A stretch of 64,000 nucleotides of DNA from Corella eumyota (Eukaryota > Chordata > Ascidiacea > Phlebobranchia > Corellidae): assembly GCA_963082875.1 (NCBI GenBank), contig OY720097.1:17368501-17432500 (forward strand), in the 5' to 3' direction. The number at the start of each line of letters is the position of its first letter. Position 1 is the first letter of the stretch. The translations under genes and the position numbers were made by a program. Below are positions 11,482 through 25,460 of this stretch, one piece after another. The notes under the pieces were generated by a model that searched no databases, was not told the origin of the DNA, and saw only the letters and a list, made by a program, of their open reading frames with translations.

Positions 11482-14400
11482 ATGGAGCGTATAAGTCCAA
11501 AGCCTACTCTACCTCAGTCCACTAAAAAAAAAACTGAAAAAGTAAAGAAAAAGACAAATTTCCGCTTCGAATTGGATTTATCAAAGTTTGAATCTTCTTC
11601 ATTTCCAGAATACTCCTATGCAAGTTTAGTCAAAGATCTTAAAAAAGTATGTCTTGTTCTTTTTTATTATATGTTTATTTATAACCTTATTTATTTGGTA
11701 ATATGTCAAAATAAGTTATTATAATTGATGTTTTTTTTTTATTGTCAAGCTTAAATTAATCTGTGTTATTATTTTATGAAATATATAAACTTTTTATTGA
11801 AATTTTACAAGGACAAAGGATTATCTACAAACACCGACAATGGTCAAGATGGTGCTGACAGAAATGAAGCAGAATCAATAGCTCGACATTTTGAAGCAAA
11901 ATATGGAAACACAAACAAAGGAAAACCCCGAAAACGAAAACATAGACCAACTGAACTAGTGGATATGGGATATGGATATGATGAAACTGACCCTTTTGTG
12001 GATAATTCAGAATGTGTAAGTTACCATGAGGTTTAAACAAAGATTTTTTAAGTTCTTTTTTTTGGTCATTTAATTGTATATATATATATATATAGAAATA
12101 ACAATTTTTAAATGCATTTTCTGTAGTGTACACTTTTAAAAGACCTTTTTTTTTTTACGACACACAATATTTATAATAGCAAAAAATCGTGCTTGTTTAT
12201 TAGAAAAGTGTTATAACTAAATTAAAGTAACGTAATTAGTAATTTGATCAATTTAGTATTATATTTTTTTGTAAAGTAATTTACTTCATTTGATAATTAA
12301 GTTATTTTGCAGACATTAGTTAATAAGTATATAATCAATTTAAACCTAATATTTCATTTTCAGTATGACGAAGTTGTTCCATCAAGTCTTACCACTCAGT
12401 TTGGAGGATTTTACATCAATAGTGGGAAGTTGGAGTTTAAACAAGTATCTTCCGACTCCAATGTAGAAGATGAAGATGAGGAGGATTCTCTTCCACTCTC
12501 TGCTCACATCAAGAAAAAGAGAAAAGTTGTTCTAACTTCTGATGAAGAGGAACAAAGAGCAGGGCATAGTGGGATCTTGAAGCATAAAAAAGTAAGACTC
12601 TCATCTTTTTTACGATAAATATTAATAAATATTTAAATTTATAAACATGTTTTAACTATAATGTGTGACTTAGTATGATTATCCTAATTCATTTCCATTT
12701 ATAACCTTTTTTTAGCTCACATTTAAACCAATAAAATTAAAATATAAATATTTTTTAAGTATTGCAGTTTAGTAATTTCTTTTAATTTTTGGAACTTTTA
12801 TTAAAGATTAAAAACAGAAAAAGTTCAAGCGAATTAGATGAAAAGCGAAGAAGGAAATTATCACTTCAGGGAAAAGACAAATTAGGAAAAATTACCACAA
12901 GGTAATTGAGAACTATAATGTAAAAGTTGATAATTCCAGTGGTGGTAAAAAAAACAGAGCACACCTTGTTCTACCTAGTACCTAAGATCTTTCTTTTTTT
13001 TTATTTTATTTTTTATTTTAGTGCCAAAAAGAAACATACAAAAGTACAACTGTTAGTTGCCAAAGCTAAAGCTCAACAACATCACTTGAACAATTCTGGT
13101 AAGTTGTTTGATTTATGAATTTATTGATTTATATATATTCTGACATAATATATTTTAAATTTATACCCAAAAGATTTAAAAGATAGCCTATGTAGTTTTA
13201 ATTAAAATATTTAAATTCTTTCTGTAGCCAACAGGCTTTTATTTATTTATTTATATATGTAAAATTAAGTCCCCTCTCTATGAATTAAAGTGTGTTATGT
13301 TTAAATCATATCCACGGGCTTTAAATACGCTAAATTAAAATTTTAATTAACCTCTAAACTGTGTTTAGGTTCATCATCAGATAAATCAATTAAATCTCAT
13401 GTTGGTAAAGATCGTAGATTATCTAATGGAGATAAAAATAAAACTCTTTCGGTAATTTTGCCTAGAAATTATACTAACTTGTCTTTTGATTAGTTGTAAA
13501 TATTCTACATTTTGTAGTTTACCTATGTTGTTGAACAAATTTAATCTTAAAGAAATTGACTTAATTCAACAAATGATTTTAATTAAATTTTTGATTTTTG
13601 TTTGTCAGGAAACTGGAAAAGATTTGTTAAACTTTTTAGAACAATCAACTTCAGTTAACATGTCAATATCAGAAATCATGAAATCAGGTTTTTATTTTTA
13701 TATACAAAATTATTATTTTAAAATTTTTAATGTTGTATTTCGTTGTTACCATTAACAGTATTATAATTGGTGATTGAAATTCTGATTTAGCATTTTAAAT
13801 TATTTCGTAGAATCTTATAAAAATGGAGATTTATTGAAATCATCTGATGAGGACTTTCCAGCCACCAAACTTTCTGTAACTATTCCGAATAATATTCGAT
13901 CACAAATCTCATCACTTTCTAAGGTAAACTTATATTTTGTTAATTTAAAAAAAATATTATTTAAAAAAATGTACAATTTTAGCTTAAAAAAACAATTAAT
14001 TTATGTTTAGTACCAATAATTTGTCTTAATAGTAGTTTTGTAAATTTAGTAAATTTTAAACCCAATATTATTATTTTTACATGCAATTTATATATTTTTC
14101 TAGATTGCCAAATCCAATGAAAAAGAAGGCAAAGTCAAATTTTTCTCACCAGACGTTAACAACCTTCTTTACAATATTGAATCAGGATCTCAATCGTTAA
14201 GCAACAGAGACAGATTGGATATTTACCAACACCTCACCACCCATGTACCTTGTTCTAAAGATACCCTAGTAAAACGAATGAAGAAATTAGTAACAACAAA
14301 ACAGGTAAAATATATTTTTGTTGTGTTTTCTTTTAAACCTTTGCAAGTATTTGATGGGTTAACATTGGACTTGAGAGTTAACAGAAATATTATTTTCTTA

Positions 14401-17323
14401 CAGGATGAAAGAGTTCGTCAGCCCCTGTTATTACTTAAGGAGGCAATTGATAAAGTGATGGATCAGCAAATTAAAGATTATGATGAGGAATGTGTTGCTT
14501 CACAACTTGCCAAGTAAGTTCGTAGTTAGGATATCGAGATTGTTATTATTTTAATTTAACTTAAAGCATGTTATGCTGTTTGTGAAAAAAATCTGCTATA
14601 AGCATATTTAACATGAAGGGTGACTAAGAAGTTTAATTTTGTTGTGACATCACAATTAGGTTAGATGATCGAAATGTGTTAGCAGCATCGACAGATGAAG
14701 ATGATGAAGGTACAGTGCCCACTAATGGTGAGGAAAAGGCAAAAAGATATTATGCTCCCAGAAGAAAATTTAAATGGACTGAACACATAAGGTAAAAAAA
14801 TTAAAATAATTATTTGGAAAAATTTTTTTAAACTTGTTAATTAACTTAAATTTAACATAAAAAAAGAGCTTTATTAGGTATCAATTTACACTTTTTTTTT
14901 AGAAACTTATTTTTTGATGTGGTTAAACTAAAGGTCGAACATTTTGAAACTTTAAAGAATAAACATACACAATCTCCAGAGGATTATTTAAAGGTTTTAA
15001 TGTTTATAAATATATTTTAGTTATAAGTTGGCCCAACTCATGCTGTTTAAAATTCTTGATAAATTGTTCTAAATATATTTAATGTTTGTACTGTTTTTTT
15101 TTGAATAAAAATAATATTTAAAATGTTGTTTAGGTTTTTTTTGAAAATGAGGTCAAGGTGTTGTGGCCAAAAGGTTGGATGCAATCAAGAATGTTGTACA
15201 AGGAAAGCCGAGAAATTCATTCGACCATTACAGGAAATCCGTAAGTTGATGTTTATCTTAATAATTTTGACATTTTTTATAAGTTTCTAAAAATTGGGGT
15301 TATTAATATTTGTTAGGTATTATGAATTTAAAAGTTTGATAAATATAAATATAAATCTTTATTACTTGTAATGTTTTTTATTTTAGGATGAAACAGAAAA
15401 AGGGTAAGTAATTTTTAGCTTTTATATTTAGTTTTTAAAGGGATTTTATTAAGTTAAAATTGCACAAATTTTTTTATCAAAATCATGTATATAATATTAC
15501 TATTTTACCTAAAACATTTTTTTAATTTATTTTTTTACAGTTGTGGTAAGTGGGCCAAAAAAAGTTGTCTCAAACACCAAAGTTGAAAAGAAAAACATTT
15601 CACCTAGCGATTTTATCTTAAAGAAAACACCAGGTGGCACTCCAGAGCTAACCAAGGTTACAAAACAATTGTTTAAAGATCAAGTTGGTATTTCGGTTAA
15701 CATGAGCTTAGATGGGGAAGAAATTATCGAAAATAAAAACGAGGATATTTTGAATCGTGCAATTGCCAGTGCGCACCGCGATCTTGCCAAAAAACAACCA
15801 ACTTTGCAAATGACCACCCTCAAACATCCATCCAAACAACAAGTTTCTTCCCAAATGGTTGCAAACAAACAAACTTCAAAACATCAACCTTCGACGCAAG
15901 TGGTTGCATTAAAGCATACACCAAAACAACAACCTGCGTCGCAAATGGTTGTGCCTAAACATACATTAAAAGATTCGCATAAGGCGGGTTCTAATCTGCA
16001 GTTAACTAAAGATTTGTTAAAGTCTATGGGTTTGTCCGTTGATCACTTAAAACCGCAAGACAAAAAAGCAGTAAATACGATCAAGACTTGGAATGAGGTA
16101 CCATCGAAAACTCATGACTCACCTTCAAGTTCAGTTATAAAACAATCCCAAAAACACCAAAAAATTTTACTAAATGATCATGTCCTTCACTCTACAAAGT
16201 CGACCCCAAAATCCACTGTCCCTCATTCAAAATCAACCGCAAAATCTCAAACTATTAAAAACGTGCCTTCCAAGGTCCTAACTCAGGCTTGTTATGAACA
16301 ATACAATGCAGAACTATTAAAATTAGCCAGAATGGTGCCAGGTGCATCCCATTCTCCTGAAAACTCTTTAGCTGGTGTTTTTAACTATCCAGTGCCAATG
16401 CCGGGAAATTTGGATGATTTTTCACAATTCATGAAACTCCAGCAAGCTGCGGCAATGGCATCAACGTCATACCAACCATATTTGTCTAGTTTGCCGAAAC
16501 AAAGTAGTTCACCTTCAGCTAATGAAGCATTTAGGTTTTCTATAAAAGGCACCTCGCCCAAAGTTACTGCAACTTCAAATCATAACCAGTTAAAAAACCA
16601 ACCAAATTCCTCACAGAAAATTCGACATTCAAACACACCGAAAACAGTTACTGTTGCTAACCGAACAACTAATGAACCATATAACCGACCGTCTGTGGCT
16701 AATACTGGGGCCTCAGGGGGTCATTTCACGCCCCCAAAATTTATACCTCCCATAAGTCCCACTTTAACTCATCCTGTATCGAAACTGACATATTCAAGTG
16801 AGAAGAAAAATACGCAACATCATTTACAACCTCGAAAAAACAGCGTTTCCCCTGTTAATCCAACATCAAAAGTTCACCCTCAAAAATCTAATTCTAATAT
16901 ACACCCAAGAACACCAAACTACAATAACAAGTCTTCATTCACTCCATACCCTGGTAATTTTCCTTACTCGATGGGGGCTAATTTACCTGTTTCCCTTACC
17001 CCGCCTATAACTCAAACCTGTAATACTTCAGGGGTTTCATATGGAAATTACGAACAACTTCTTAAAATGACTTCACCTAACGATCGTGGTTATCTGCCAA
17101 CGGTAATTTTGTTTTAAACTAAATTATTTTATGTGACAATATTGCATAGAATTTTTTACTTTTTTTTTGATCCAGGGCTCAGTTGACCAAAGAGATAAGG
17201 CTGCTATGGAGGCATTGTTGTTAGCTCGTAATCATGTTAAACAAGGTATTTAATTTAGTTCAATGATATATGTTTTAATGACGTTTTAATATTTTTTTTA
17301 ATTATTTAGGTGCTCGCCGATAA
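11482..17323 (+). CDS. UBN1: Ubinuclein (HIRA histone-chaperone complex subunit)
   Basis: Ubinucleins bind histone H3.3 within the HIRA/UBN/CABIN1 complex, which deposits H3.3 independently of replication. Seventeen exons join into one open frame of 1115 residues (human UBN1 has 1134): 11482-11646, 11812-12015, 12364-12591, 12807-12901, 13022-13098, 13369-13451, 13609-13687, 13811-13923, 14104-14304, 14404-14513, 14660-14791, 14903-14993, 15134-15240, 15387-15403, 15541-17102, 17176-17245 and 17310-17323. The N-terminal NHRD segment is [18 protein letters not shown] (about residues 28-46). The Hpc2-related domain spans about 95-150 and reads [11 protein letters not shown], then YDEVVPSSL, then [10 protein letters not shown]. 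Basic, acidic and low-complexity blocks follow. The conserved middle domain has [13 protein letters not shown] and [16 protein letters not shown]. The 1562-base exon encodes a Ser/Thr/Pro/Lys-rich disordered tail. UBN1 and UBN2 split in vertebrates, so the symbol means the single family member. Confidence 0.93.
12079..12096. repeat. (TA)n microsatellite
   Basis: A short run of TA dinucleotides in UBN intron 2, about 9 units. Ordinary simple repeat. Confidence 0.8.
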
Positions 17324-17983
17324 GAAGAAAGTATTGTCATTTTTCTTAATATCATGTTCCTAAAAAAATATTTTTTACTGATGTTAGCCTATTGTCATAA
17401 AAAAAAATTCTTATTTTTTTTACTTCACTTTATTGTGGTGCTCACATTTTATGTGTTTTTCCAAGTGATTATTAAATTGATATACTTAAATTCGAATAAC
17501 AAAACAAGGAAATGCGATTGGTTTATTTTAATCGATTGTTTGTTTTGTTAAACAGTTTTCATGTTTCAACTTAATGTTACACTGCAAATTGTTAAACTAA
17601 TAATAAAGAAAAAAACGAGTCAAATTTTATTTAGAATTTAACATAAGGTTAAGAACCAAAAAACATCTCAATAAGTCGATACAAAAATACTTACGTATGC
17701 TAATGTCGTCACATGACCACACAATCTGTAAAATTAATTCTTTGAAGTTGATTTTCTTATGTAAGTTATCAAAATGCTAATCAATTGTAATTTTCGAGAT
17801 ATGCCTAACGTAAGAAACAGCGTTTTTTAATGATATCAGCCTGTTTTTGTGGTTATTACACGTAGCATTTTGTGCTTATTAACATATTTTTAAAATATTT
17901 TGATAATTAGTTAATATTCAAAAAAGTTATGAAACTTTTAACGATAATGTGCCATTTTCCAAAACACGATGTTATATATTTTA
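17324..17983. other. UBN 3' flank
   Basis: AT-rich and gene-free. It contains the UBN 3' UTR; an AATAAA-like AATAATAAAG lies near 17601. From about 17900 the sequence starts to resemble the 312-bp repeat family found downstream (AATATTCAAAAAAGTTATG). Confidence 0.45.
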
Positions 17984-18400
17984 TTAGAACCGCATTACCC
18001 TAACTAACATTCTACAAAAAGAAATTATTGGAAATTCTTAATAAAACAAAAGTTACATTATTTTTTTATTTTGCCAATTGACCTAATGTTTTTTTATCAG
18101 CGCCTGTCAATGCGACTCTGTGACGTCACCGACTATACAAATTTGAGTAAAAAAAATATTTTAAAAAATCAAAATTTTAAATCGATAAATCGCTTTACCA
18201 TTAAAACCGCAGTAGTCTAACGAAAATATTTTGAAAATGAATTAATATTCAAAAAAGTTATGACACTTTTATCGATAACGTTGCATTTTTTAAAGCACGA
18301 TTTTGTTAAACCGCATTGCCCTAACTAACATTTCAGGAAAAGGAATTATTGGAAATTCGTAATAAAACAATAGTTACATAATTGTTTTATTTTGTATTTA
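17984..18400 (+). repeat. Left flank of the satellite: two diverged repeat-family copies, one arm of a long inverted repeat
   Basis: Two tandem, diverged copies of a sequence built like the satellite monomer. Anchor words AACCGCATTACCCTAACTAA (about 17990) and AACCGCATTGCCCTAACTAA (about 18313) recur at a spacing near 323 bases. Each is followed by an AAATTATTGG or GAATTATTGG block, then AAAAC and GTTACAT. The reverse complement of this arm is found at 30375-30803 with the same order of blocks, including AATTGACCTAAT, TTATCAGC and TGACGTCA. Read by eye the two arms are roughly 80% alike over more than 400 bases. Confidence 0.8.
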
Positions 18401-18887
18401 GATTACTTACGTCAACATTTTGGGCATGCTCGGGGATCGAAACGCAACCCATTTGCTGCAGCGGTTGAATTTTCATAAATAAACGTTAAATAATATATTT
18501 TAATTTAATATATATAATATAGTTTATTTAAATAAAATGTTATTAATTTTTTTTTGATTTTTTGTACACGCTGTTTAATGTTTATAGGCAAAATTGTTGC
18601 AATCAATCAGCAACCTCGTTAGCTCGGTAGAAAGACAACAATCTACTGATCCGAAATCTCCAGTTCGAATCCGATTGAGGTAAAACAGCAGGAACTAGTT
18701 TTAGTTGATCAATAAAAAAATGCTTCGAAATATATTTTAATTTTTTAATTATTCTTTATTGATAAATGAAAATATGCATAAACAATATTTAGGCAAGAAT
18801 ATTAATTAAATTAAATTATTAATTAAATTAAATATAACGCTTTTAATTAAATAACAATTTTAGATCAGAATCTGTTGAAAAATTTTA
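18401..18887. other. Spacer between left flank and satellite array
   Basis: AT-rich non-coding DNA holding a tRNA-like relic (18612-18682) and a TTAATTAAAT-type simple repeat near 18800-18850. No gene is visible. Confidence 0.5.
18612..18682 (+). repeat. tRNA-like relic (probable SINE head or tRNA pseudogene)
   Basis: An A-box-like TTAGCTCGGTAGA (about 18619-18631) and a B-box CAGTTCGAATCC (about 18661-18672) lie at tRNA spacing. ACCTC and GAGGT at the two ends could form part of an acceptor stem. The anticodon and D arms do not pair well, so I do not call a functional tRNA. Confidence 0.5.
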
Positions 18888-21264
18888 AAATTGCATACAA
18901 ATTTTTTTTTAAAAAATAAAAAATTTTAAATCGAAAAATAATTGTTGTGTTAGAACCGCACAGGTCCAATTACCGCGTTTACAAAATATTTTTCGAAAAT
19001 ATTAATATTCATAAAAGCTATGAAACTTTTATTAAAAATTTAAGAAATCTCAAAACCTAAAATTTTGTATTTTATTAGACGCGCATTGGCCTAACTAACA
19101 TTCAAGTTAAAACATTTCGCGAAAATTTTTAGTAAAACAAAAGTTTGAGGTAATTTTTATTTTGGGTTTAATTAGGTCACGTGATATTTTTGGCCAATGA
19201 TATTGCACACAAATTTTTTAAAAAAAAATAAAAAATTTTAAATCGAAAAATAATTGTTGTGTTAGAACCGCACAGGTCCAATTACCGTGTTTACATAATA
19301 TTTTTCAAAAATATTAATATTCATAAAAGTTATGACACTTTTATTAAAAATTTATGAAATCTCAAAACCTAAAATTTTGTATTTTATTATACGCGCATTG
19401 GCCTAACTAACATTCAAGATAAAACATTTTGCAAAAATTTTCAGTAAAACAAAAGTTTGAGGTAATTTTTATTTTGGGTTTAATTAGGTCACGTGATATT
19501 TTTGGCCAATGATATTGCATACAAATTTTTTGAAAAAAAATAAAAAATTTTAAATTGAAAAATAATTGTTGTGTTAGAACCGCCCAGGTCCAATTACCGT
19601 GTTTACATAATATTTTTCAAAAATATTAATATTCATAAAAGTTATGACACTTTTATTAAAAATTTATGAAATCTCAAAACCTAAAATTTTGTATTTTATT
19701 AGACGCGCATTGGCCTAACTAACATTCAAGATAAAACATTTCGCAAAAATTTTCAGTAAAACAAAAGTTTGAGGTAATTTTTATTTTGGGTTTAATTAGG
19801 TCACGTGATATTTTTGGCCAATGATATTGCATACAAATTTTTTGAAAAAAAATAAAAAATTTTAAATTGAAAAATAATTGTTGTGTTAGAACCGCACAGG
19901 TCCAATTACCGTGTTTACATAATATTTTTCAAAAATATTAATATTCATAAAAGTTATGACACTTTTATTAAAAGTTTATGAAATCTCAAAACCTAAAATT
20001 TTGTATTTTATTAGACGCGCATTGGCCTAACTAACATTCAAGATAAAACATTTCGCAAAAATTTTCAGTAAAACAAAAGTTTGAGGTAATTTTTATTTTG
20101 GGTTTAATTAGGTCACGTGATATTTTTGGCCAATGATATTGCATACAAATTTTTTTTTAAAAAATAAAAAATTTTAAATCGAAAAATAATTGTTGTGCTA
20201 GAACCGCACAGGTCCAATTACCGTGTTTACATAATAATTTTCGAAAATATTAATATTCATAAAAGTTATGACACTTTTATTAAAAGTTTATGAAATCTCA
20301 AAACCTAAAATTTTGTATTTTATTAGACGCGCATTGGCCTAACTAACATTCAAGATAAAACATTTCGCGAAAATTTTCAGTAAAACAAAAGTTTGAGGTA
20401 ATTTTTATTTTGGGTTTAATTAGGTCACGTGATATTTTTGGCCAATGATATTGCATACAAATTTTTTTTAAAAAAATAAAAAATTTTAAATCGAAAAATA
20501 ATTGTTGTGTTAGAGCCGCACAGGTCCAATTACCGTGTATACATAATATTTTTCAAAAATATTAATATTCATAAAAGTTATGACAATTTTATTAAAAATT
20601 TATGAAATCTCAAAACCTAAAATTTTGTATTTTATTAGACGCGCATTGGCCTAACTAACATTCAAGATAAAACATTTCGCGAAAATTTTTAGTAAAACAA
20701 AAGTTTGGGGTAATTTTTATTTTGGGTTTAATTAGGTCACGTGATATTTTTGGCCAATGATATTGCATACAAATTTAAAAAAAAAAAATAAAAAATTTTA
20801 AATCGAAAAATAATTGTTGTGTTAGAGCCGCACAGGTCCAATTACCGTGTTTACATAATATTTTTCAAAAATATTAATATTCATAAAAGTTATGACACTT
20901 TTATTAAAAATTTATGAAATCTCAAAACCTAAAATTTTGTATTTTATTAGACGCGCATTGGCCTAACTAACATTCAAGATAAAACATTTCGCGAAAATTT
21001 TTAGTAAAACAAAAGTTTGGGGTAATTTTTATTTTGGGTTTAATTAGGTCACGTGATATTTTTGGCCAATGATATTGCATACAAATTTTTTGAAAAAAAA
21101 TTAAAAATTTTAAATCGAAAAATAATTTTTGTGTTGAAACCGCACAGGTCCAATTACCGTGTTTACAAAATATTTTTCGAAAATGTTAATATTCATAAAA
21201 TTTATGAAACTTTTATTAAAAATTTATGAAATCTCAAAACCAAAAATTTTGTATTTTATTAGAC

Positions 21265-23136
21265 GCGCATTGGCCTAACTAACATTCAAGATAAAACATT
21301 TCGCAAAAATTTTCAGTAAAACAAAAGTTTGAGGTAATTTTTATTTTGGGTTTAATTAGGTCACGTGATATTTTTGGCCCAAGATATTGCATACAAATTT
21401 TTTGAAAAAAAATTTTAAATTTTAAATCGAAAAATAATTGTTGTGTTAGAACCGCACAGGTCAAATTACCGTGTTTACATAATATTTTTCAGAAATATTA
21501 ATATTCATAAAAGTTATGACACTTTTATTAAAAATTTATGAAATCTCAAAACCTAAAATTTTGTATTTTATTAGACGCGCATTGGCCTAACTAACATTCA
21601 AGATAAAACATTTCGCGAAAATTTTCAGTAAAACAAAAGTTTGAGGTAATTTTTATTTTGGGTTTAATTAGGTCACGTGATATTTTTGGCCAATGATATT
21701 GCATACAAATTTTTAAAAAAAAAATAAAAAATTTTAAATCGAAAAATAATTGTTGTGTTAGAACCGCACAGGTCCAATTACCGTGTTTACATAATATTTT
21801 TCAAAAATATTAATATTCATAAAAGTTATGACACTTTTATTAAAAGTTTATGAAATCTCAAAACCTAAAATTTTGTATTTTATTAGACGCGCATTGGCCT
21901 AACTAACATTTAAGATAAAACATTTCGCGAAAATTTTTAGTAAAACAAAAGTTTGAGGTAATTTTTATTTTGGGTTTAATTAGGGTCACGTGATATTTTT
22001 GGCCAATGATATTGCATACAAATTTTTTGAAAAAAAATTAAAAATTTTAAATCGAAAAATAATTGTTGTGTTGGAACCGCACAGGTCCAATTACCGTGTT
22101 TACAAAATATTTTTCGAAAATATTAATATTCATAAAAGTTATGAAACTTTTATTAAAAATTTATGAAATCTCAAAACCTAAAATTTTGTATTTTATTAGA
22201 CGCGATTGGCCTAACTAACATTCAAGATAAAACATTTCGCAAAAATTTTCAGTAAAACAAAAGTTTGAGGTAATTTTTATTTTGGGTTTAATTAGGTCAC
22301 GTGATATTTTTGGCCCAAGATATTGCATACAAATTTTTTGAAAAAAAATTTTAAATTTTAAATCGAAAAATAATTGTTGTGTTAGAACCGCACAGGTCAA
22401 ATTACCGTGTTTACATAATATTTTTCAGAAATATTAATATTCATAAAAGTTATGACACTTTTATTAAAAATTTATGAAATCTCAAAACCTAAAATTTTGT
22501 ATTTTATTAGACGCGCATTGGCCTAACTAACATTCAAGATAAAACATTTCGCGAAAATTTTCAGTAAAACAAAAGTTTGAGGTAATTTTTATTTTGGGTT
22601 TAATTAGGTCACGTGATATTTTTGGCCAATGATATTGCATACAAATTTTTAAAAAAAAAATAAAAAATTTTAAATCGAAAAATAATTGTTGTGTTAGAAC
22701 CGCACAGGTCCAATTACCGTGTTTACATAATATTTTTCAAAAATATTAATATTCATAAAAGTTATGACACTTTTATTAAAAGTTTATGAAATCTCAAAAC
22801 CTAAAATTTTGTATTTTATTAGACGCGCATTGGCCTAACTAACATTTAAGATAAAACATTTCGCGAAAATTTTTAGTAAAACAAAAGTTTGAGGTAATTT
22901 TTATTTTGGGTTTAATTAGGGTCACGTGATATTTTTGGCCAATGATATTGCATACAAATTTTTTGAAAAAAAATTAAAAATTTTAAATCGAAAAATAATT
23001 GTTGTGTTGGAACCGCACAGGTCCAATTACCGTGTTTACAAAATATTTTTCGAAAATATTAATATTCATAAAAGTTATGAAACTTTTATTAAAAATTTAT
23101 GAAATCTCAAAACCTAAAATTTTGTATTTTATTAGA
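21265..23136 (+). repeat. Higher-order duplication: two nearly identical trimer blocks (about 936 bp each)
   Basis: Three-monomer blocks 21265-22200 and 22201-23136 share private variants at the same offsets, for example GGCCCAAGATATT at about 21377 and 22313, and the deletion form ACGCGATTGGCC at about 22200 and 23135. The shift is 936 bases, or 3 x 312. Confidence 0.85.
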
Positions 23137-23589
23137 CGCGATTGGCCTAACTAACATTCAAGATAAAACATTTCGCAAAAATTTTCAGTAAAACAAAAGT
23201 TTGAGGTAATTTTTATTTTGGGTTTAATTAGGTCACGTGATATTTTTGGCCAATGATATTGCATACAAATTTTTTGAAAAAAAATTAAAAATTTTAAATC
23301 GAAAAATAATTGTTGTGTTAGAACCGCACAGGTCCAATTACCGTGTTTACAAAATATTTTTCGAAAATATTAATATTCATAAAAGTTATAAAACTTTTAT
23401 TAAAAATTTATGAAATCTCAAAACCAAAAATTTTGTATTTTATTAGACGCGCATTGGCCTAACTAACATTCAAGATAAAACATTTCGCGAAAATTTTTAG
23501 TAAAACAAAAGTTTGGGGTAATTTTTATTTTGGGTTTAATTAGGTCACGTGATATTTTTGGCCAATGATATTGCATACAAATTTTTTGA

Positions 23590-25460
23590 AAAAAAATTTA
23601 AAATTTTAAATCGAAAAATAATTGTTGTGTTAGAACCGCACAGGTCAAATTACCGTGTTTACATAACATTTTTCAAAAATATTAATATTCATAAAAGTTA
23701 TGACACTTTTATTAAAAATTTATGAAATCTCAAAACCTAAAATTTTGTATTTTATTAGACGCGCATTGGCCTAACTAACATTCAAGATAAAACATTTCGC
23801 GAAAATTTAAGTAAAACAAAAGTTTGAGGTAATTTTTATTTTGGGTTTAATTAGGTCACGTGATATTTTTGACCAATGATATTGCATACAAATTTTTTTT
23901 TAAAAAATAAAAAATTTTAAATCGAAAAATAATTTTTGTGTTAGAACTGCACAGGTCCAATTACCGTGTTTACCAAATATTTTATGAAAATATTAATATT
24001 CATAAAAGTTATGAAACTTTTATTAAAAATTTATGAAATCTCAAAACCTAAAATTTTGTATTTTATTAGACGCGCATTAGCCTAACTAACATTCAAGATA
24101 AAACATTTCGCGAAAATTTTCAGTAAAACAAAAGTTTGAGATAATTTTTATTTTGGGTTTAATTAGGTCACGTGATATTTTTGGCCAATGATATTGCATA
24201 CAAATTTTTTAAAAAAAAATAAAAAATTTTAAATCGAAAAATAATTGTTGTGTTAGAACCGCACAGGTCCAATTACCGTGTTTACATAATATTTTTCAGA
24301 AATATTAATATTCATAAAAGTTATAACACTTTTATTAAAAATTTATGAAATCTCAAAACCTAAAATTTTGTATTTTATTAGACGCGCATTGGCCTAACTA
24401 ACATTCAAGATAAAACATTTCGCGAAAATTTTTAGTAAAACAAAAGTTTGGGGTAATTTTTATTTTGGGTTTAATTAGGTCACGTGATATTTTTGGCCAA
24501 TGATATTGCATACAAATTTTTTGAAAAAAAATTTAAAATTTTAAATCGAAAAATAATTGTTGTGTTAGAACCGCACAGGTCAAATTACCGTGTTTACATA
24601 ACATTTTTCAAAAATATTAATATTCATAAAAGTTATGACACTTTTATTAAAAATTTATGAAATCTCAAAACCTAAAATTTTGTATTTTATTAGACGCGCA
24701 TTGGCCTAACTAACATTCAAGATAAAACATTTCGCGAAAATTTAAGTAAAACAAAAGTTTGAGGTAATTTTTATTTTGGGTTTAATTAGGTCACGTGATA
24801 TTTTTGACCAATGATATTGCATACAAATTTTTTTTTAAAAAATAAAAAATTTTAAATCGAAAAATAATTTTTGTGTTAGAACTGCACAGGTCCAATTACC
24901 GTGTTTACCAAATATTTTATGAAAATATTAATATTCATAAAAGTTATGAAACTTTTATTAAAAATTTATGAAATCTCAAAACCTAAAATTTTGTATTTTA
25001 TTAGACGCGCATTGGCCTAACTAACATTCAAGATAAAACATTTCGCGAAAATTTTCAGTAAAACAAAAGTTTGAGATAATTTTTATTTTGGGTTTAATTA
25101 GGTCACGTGATATTTTTGGCCAATGATATTGCATACAAATTTTTTAAAAAAAAATAAAAAATTTTAAATCGAAAAATAATTGTTGTGTTAGAACCGCACA
25201 GGTCCAATTACCGTGTTTACATAATATTTTTCAGAAATATTAATATTCATAAAAGTTATAACACTTTTATTAAAAATTTATGAAATCTCAAAACCTAAAA
25301 TTTTGTATTTTATTAGACGCGCATTGGCCTAACTAACATTCAAGATAAAACATTTCGCGAAAATTTTTAGTAAAACAAAAGTTTGGGGTAATTTTTATTT
25401 TGGGTTTAATTAGGTCACGTGATATTTTTGGCCAATGATATTGCATACAAATTTTTTGAA
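23590..25460 (+). repeat. Second higher-order trimer duplication (about 936 bp)
   Basis: Private variants GCGAAAATTTAAGTAAAAC (about 23800 and 24735), TTTTTGACCAATG and TTACCAAATATTTTATG recur about 935 bases apart, with nearly identical sequence between. One visible difference is ATTAGCC at about 24068 against ATTGGCC at about 25013. Confidence 0.8.
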
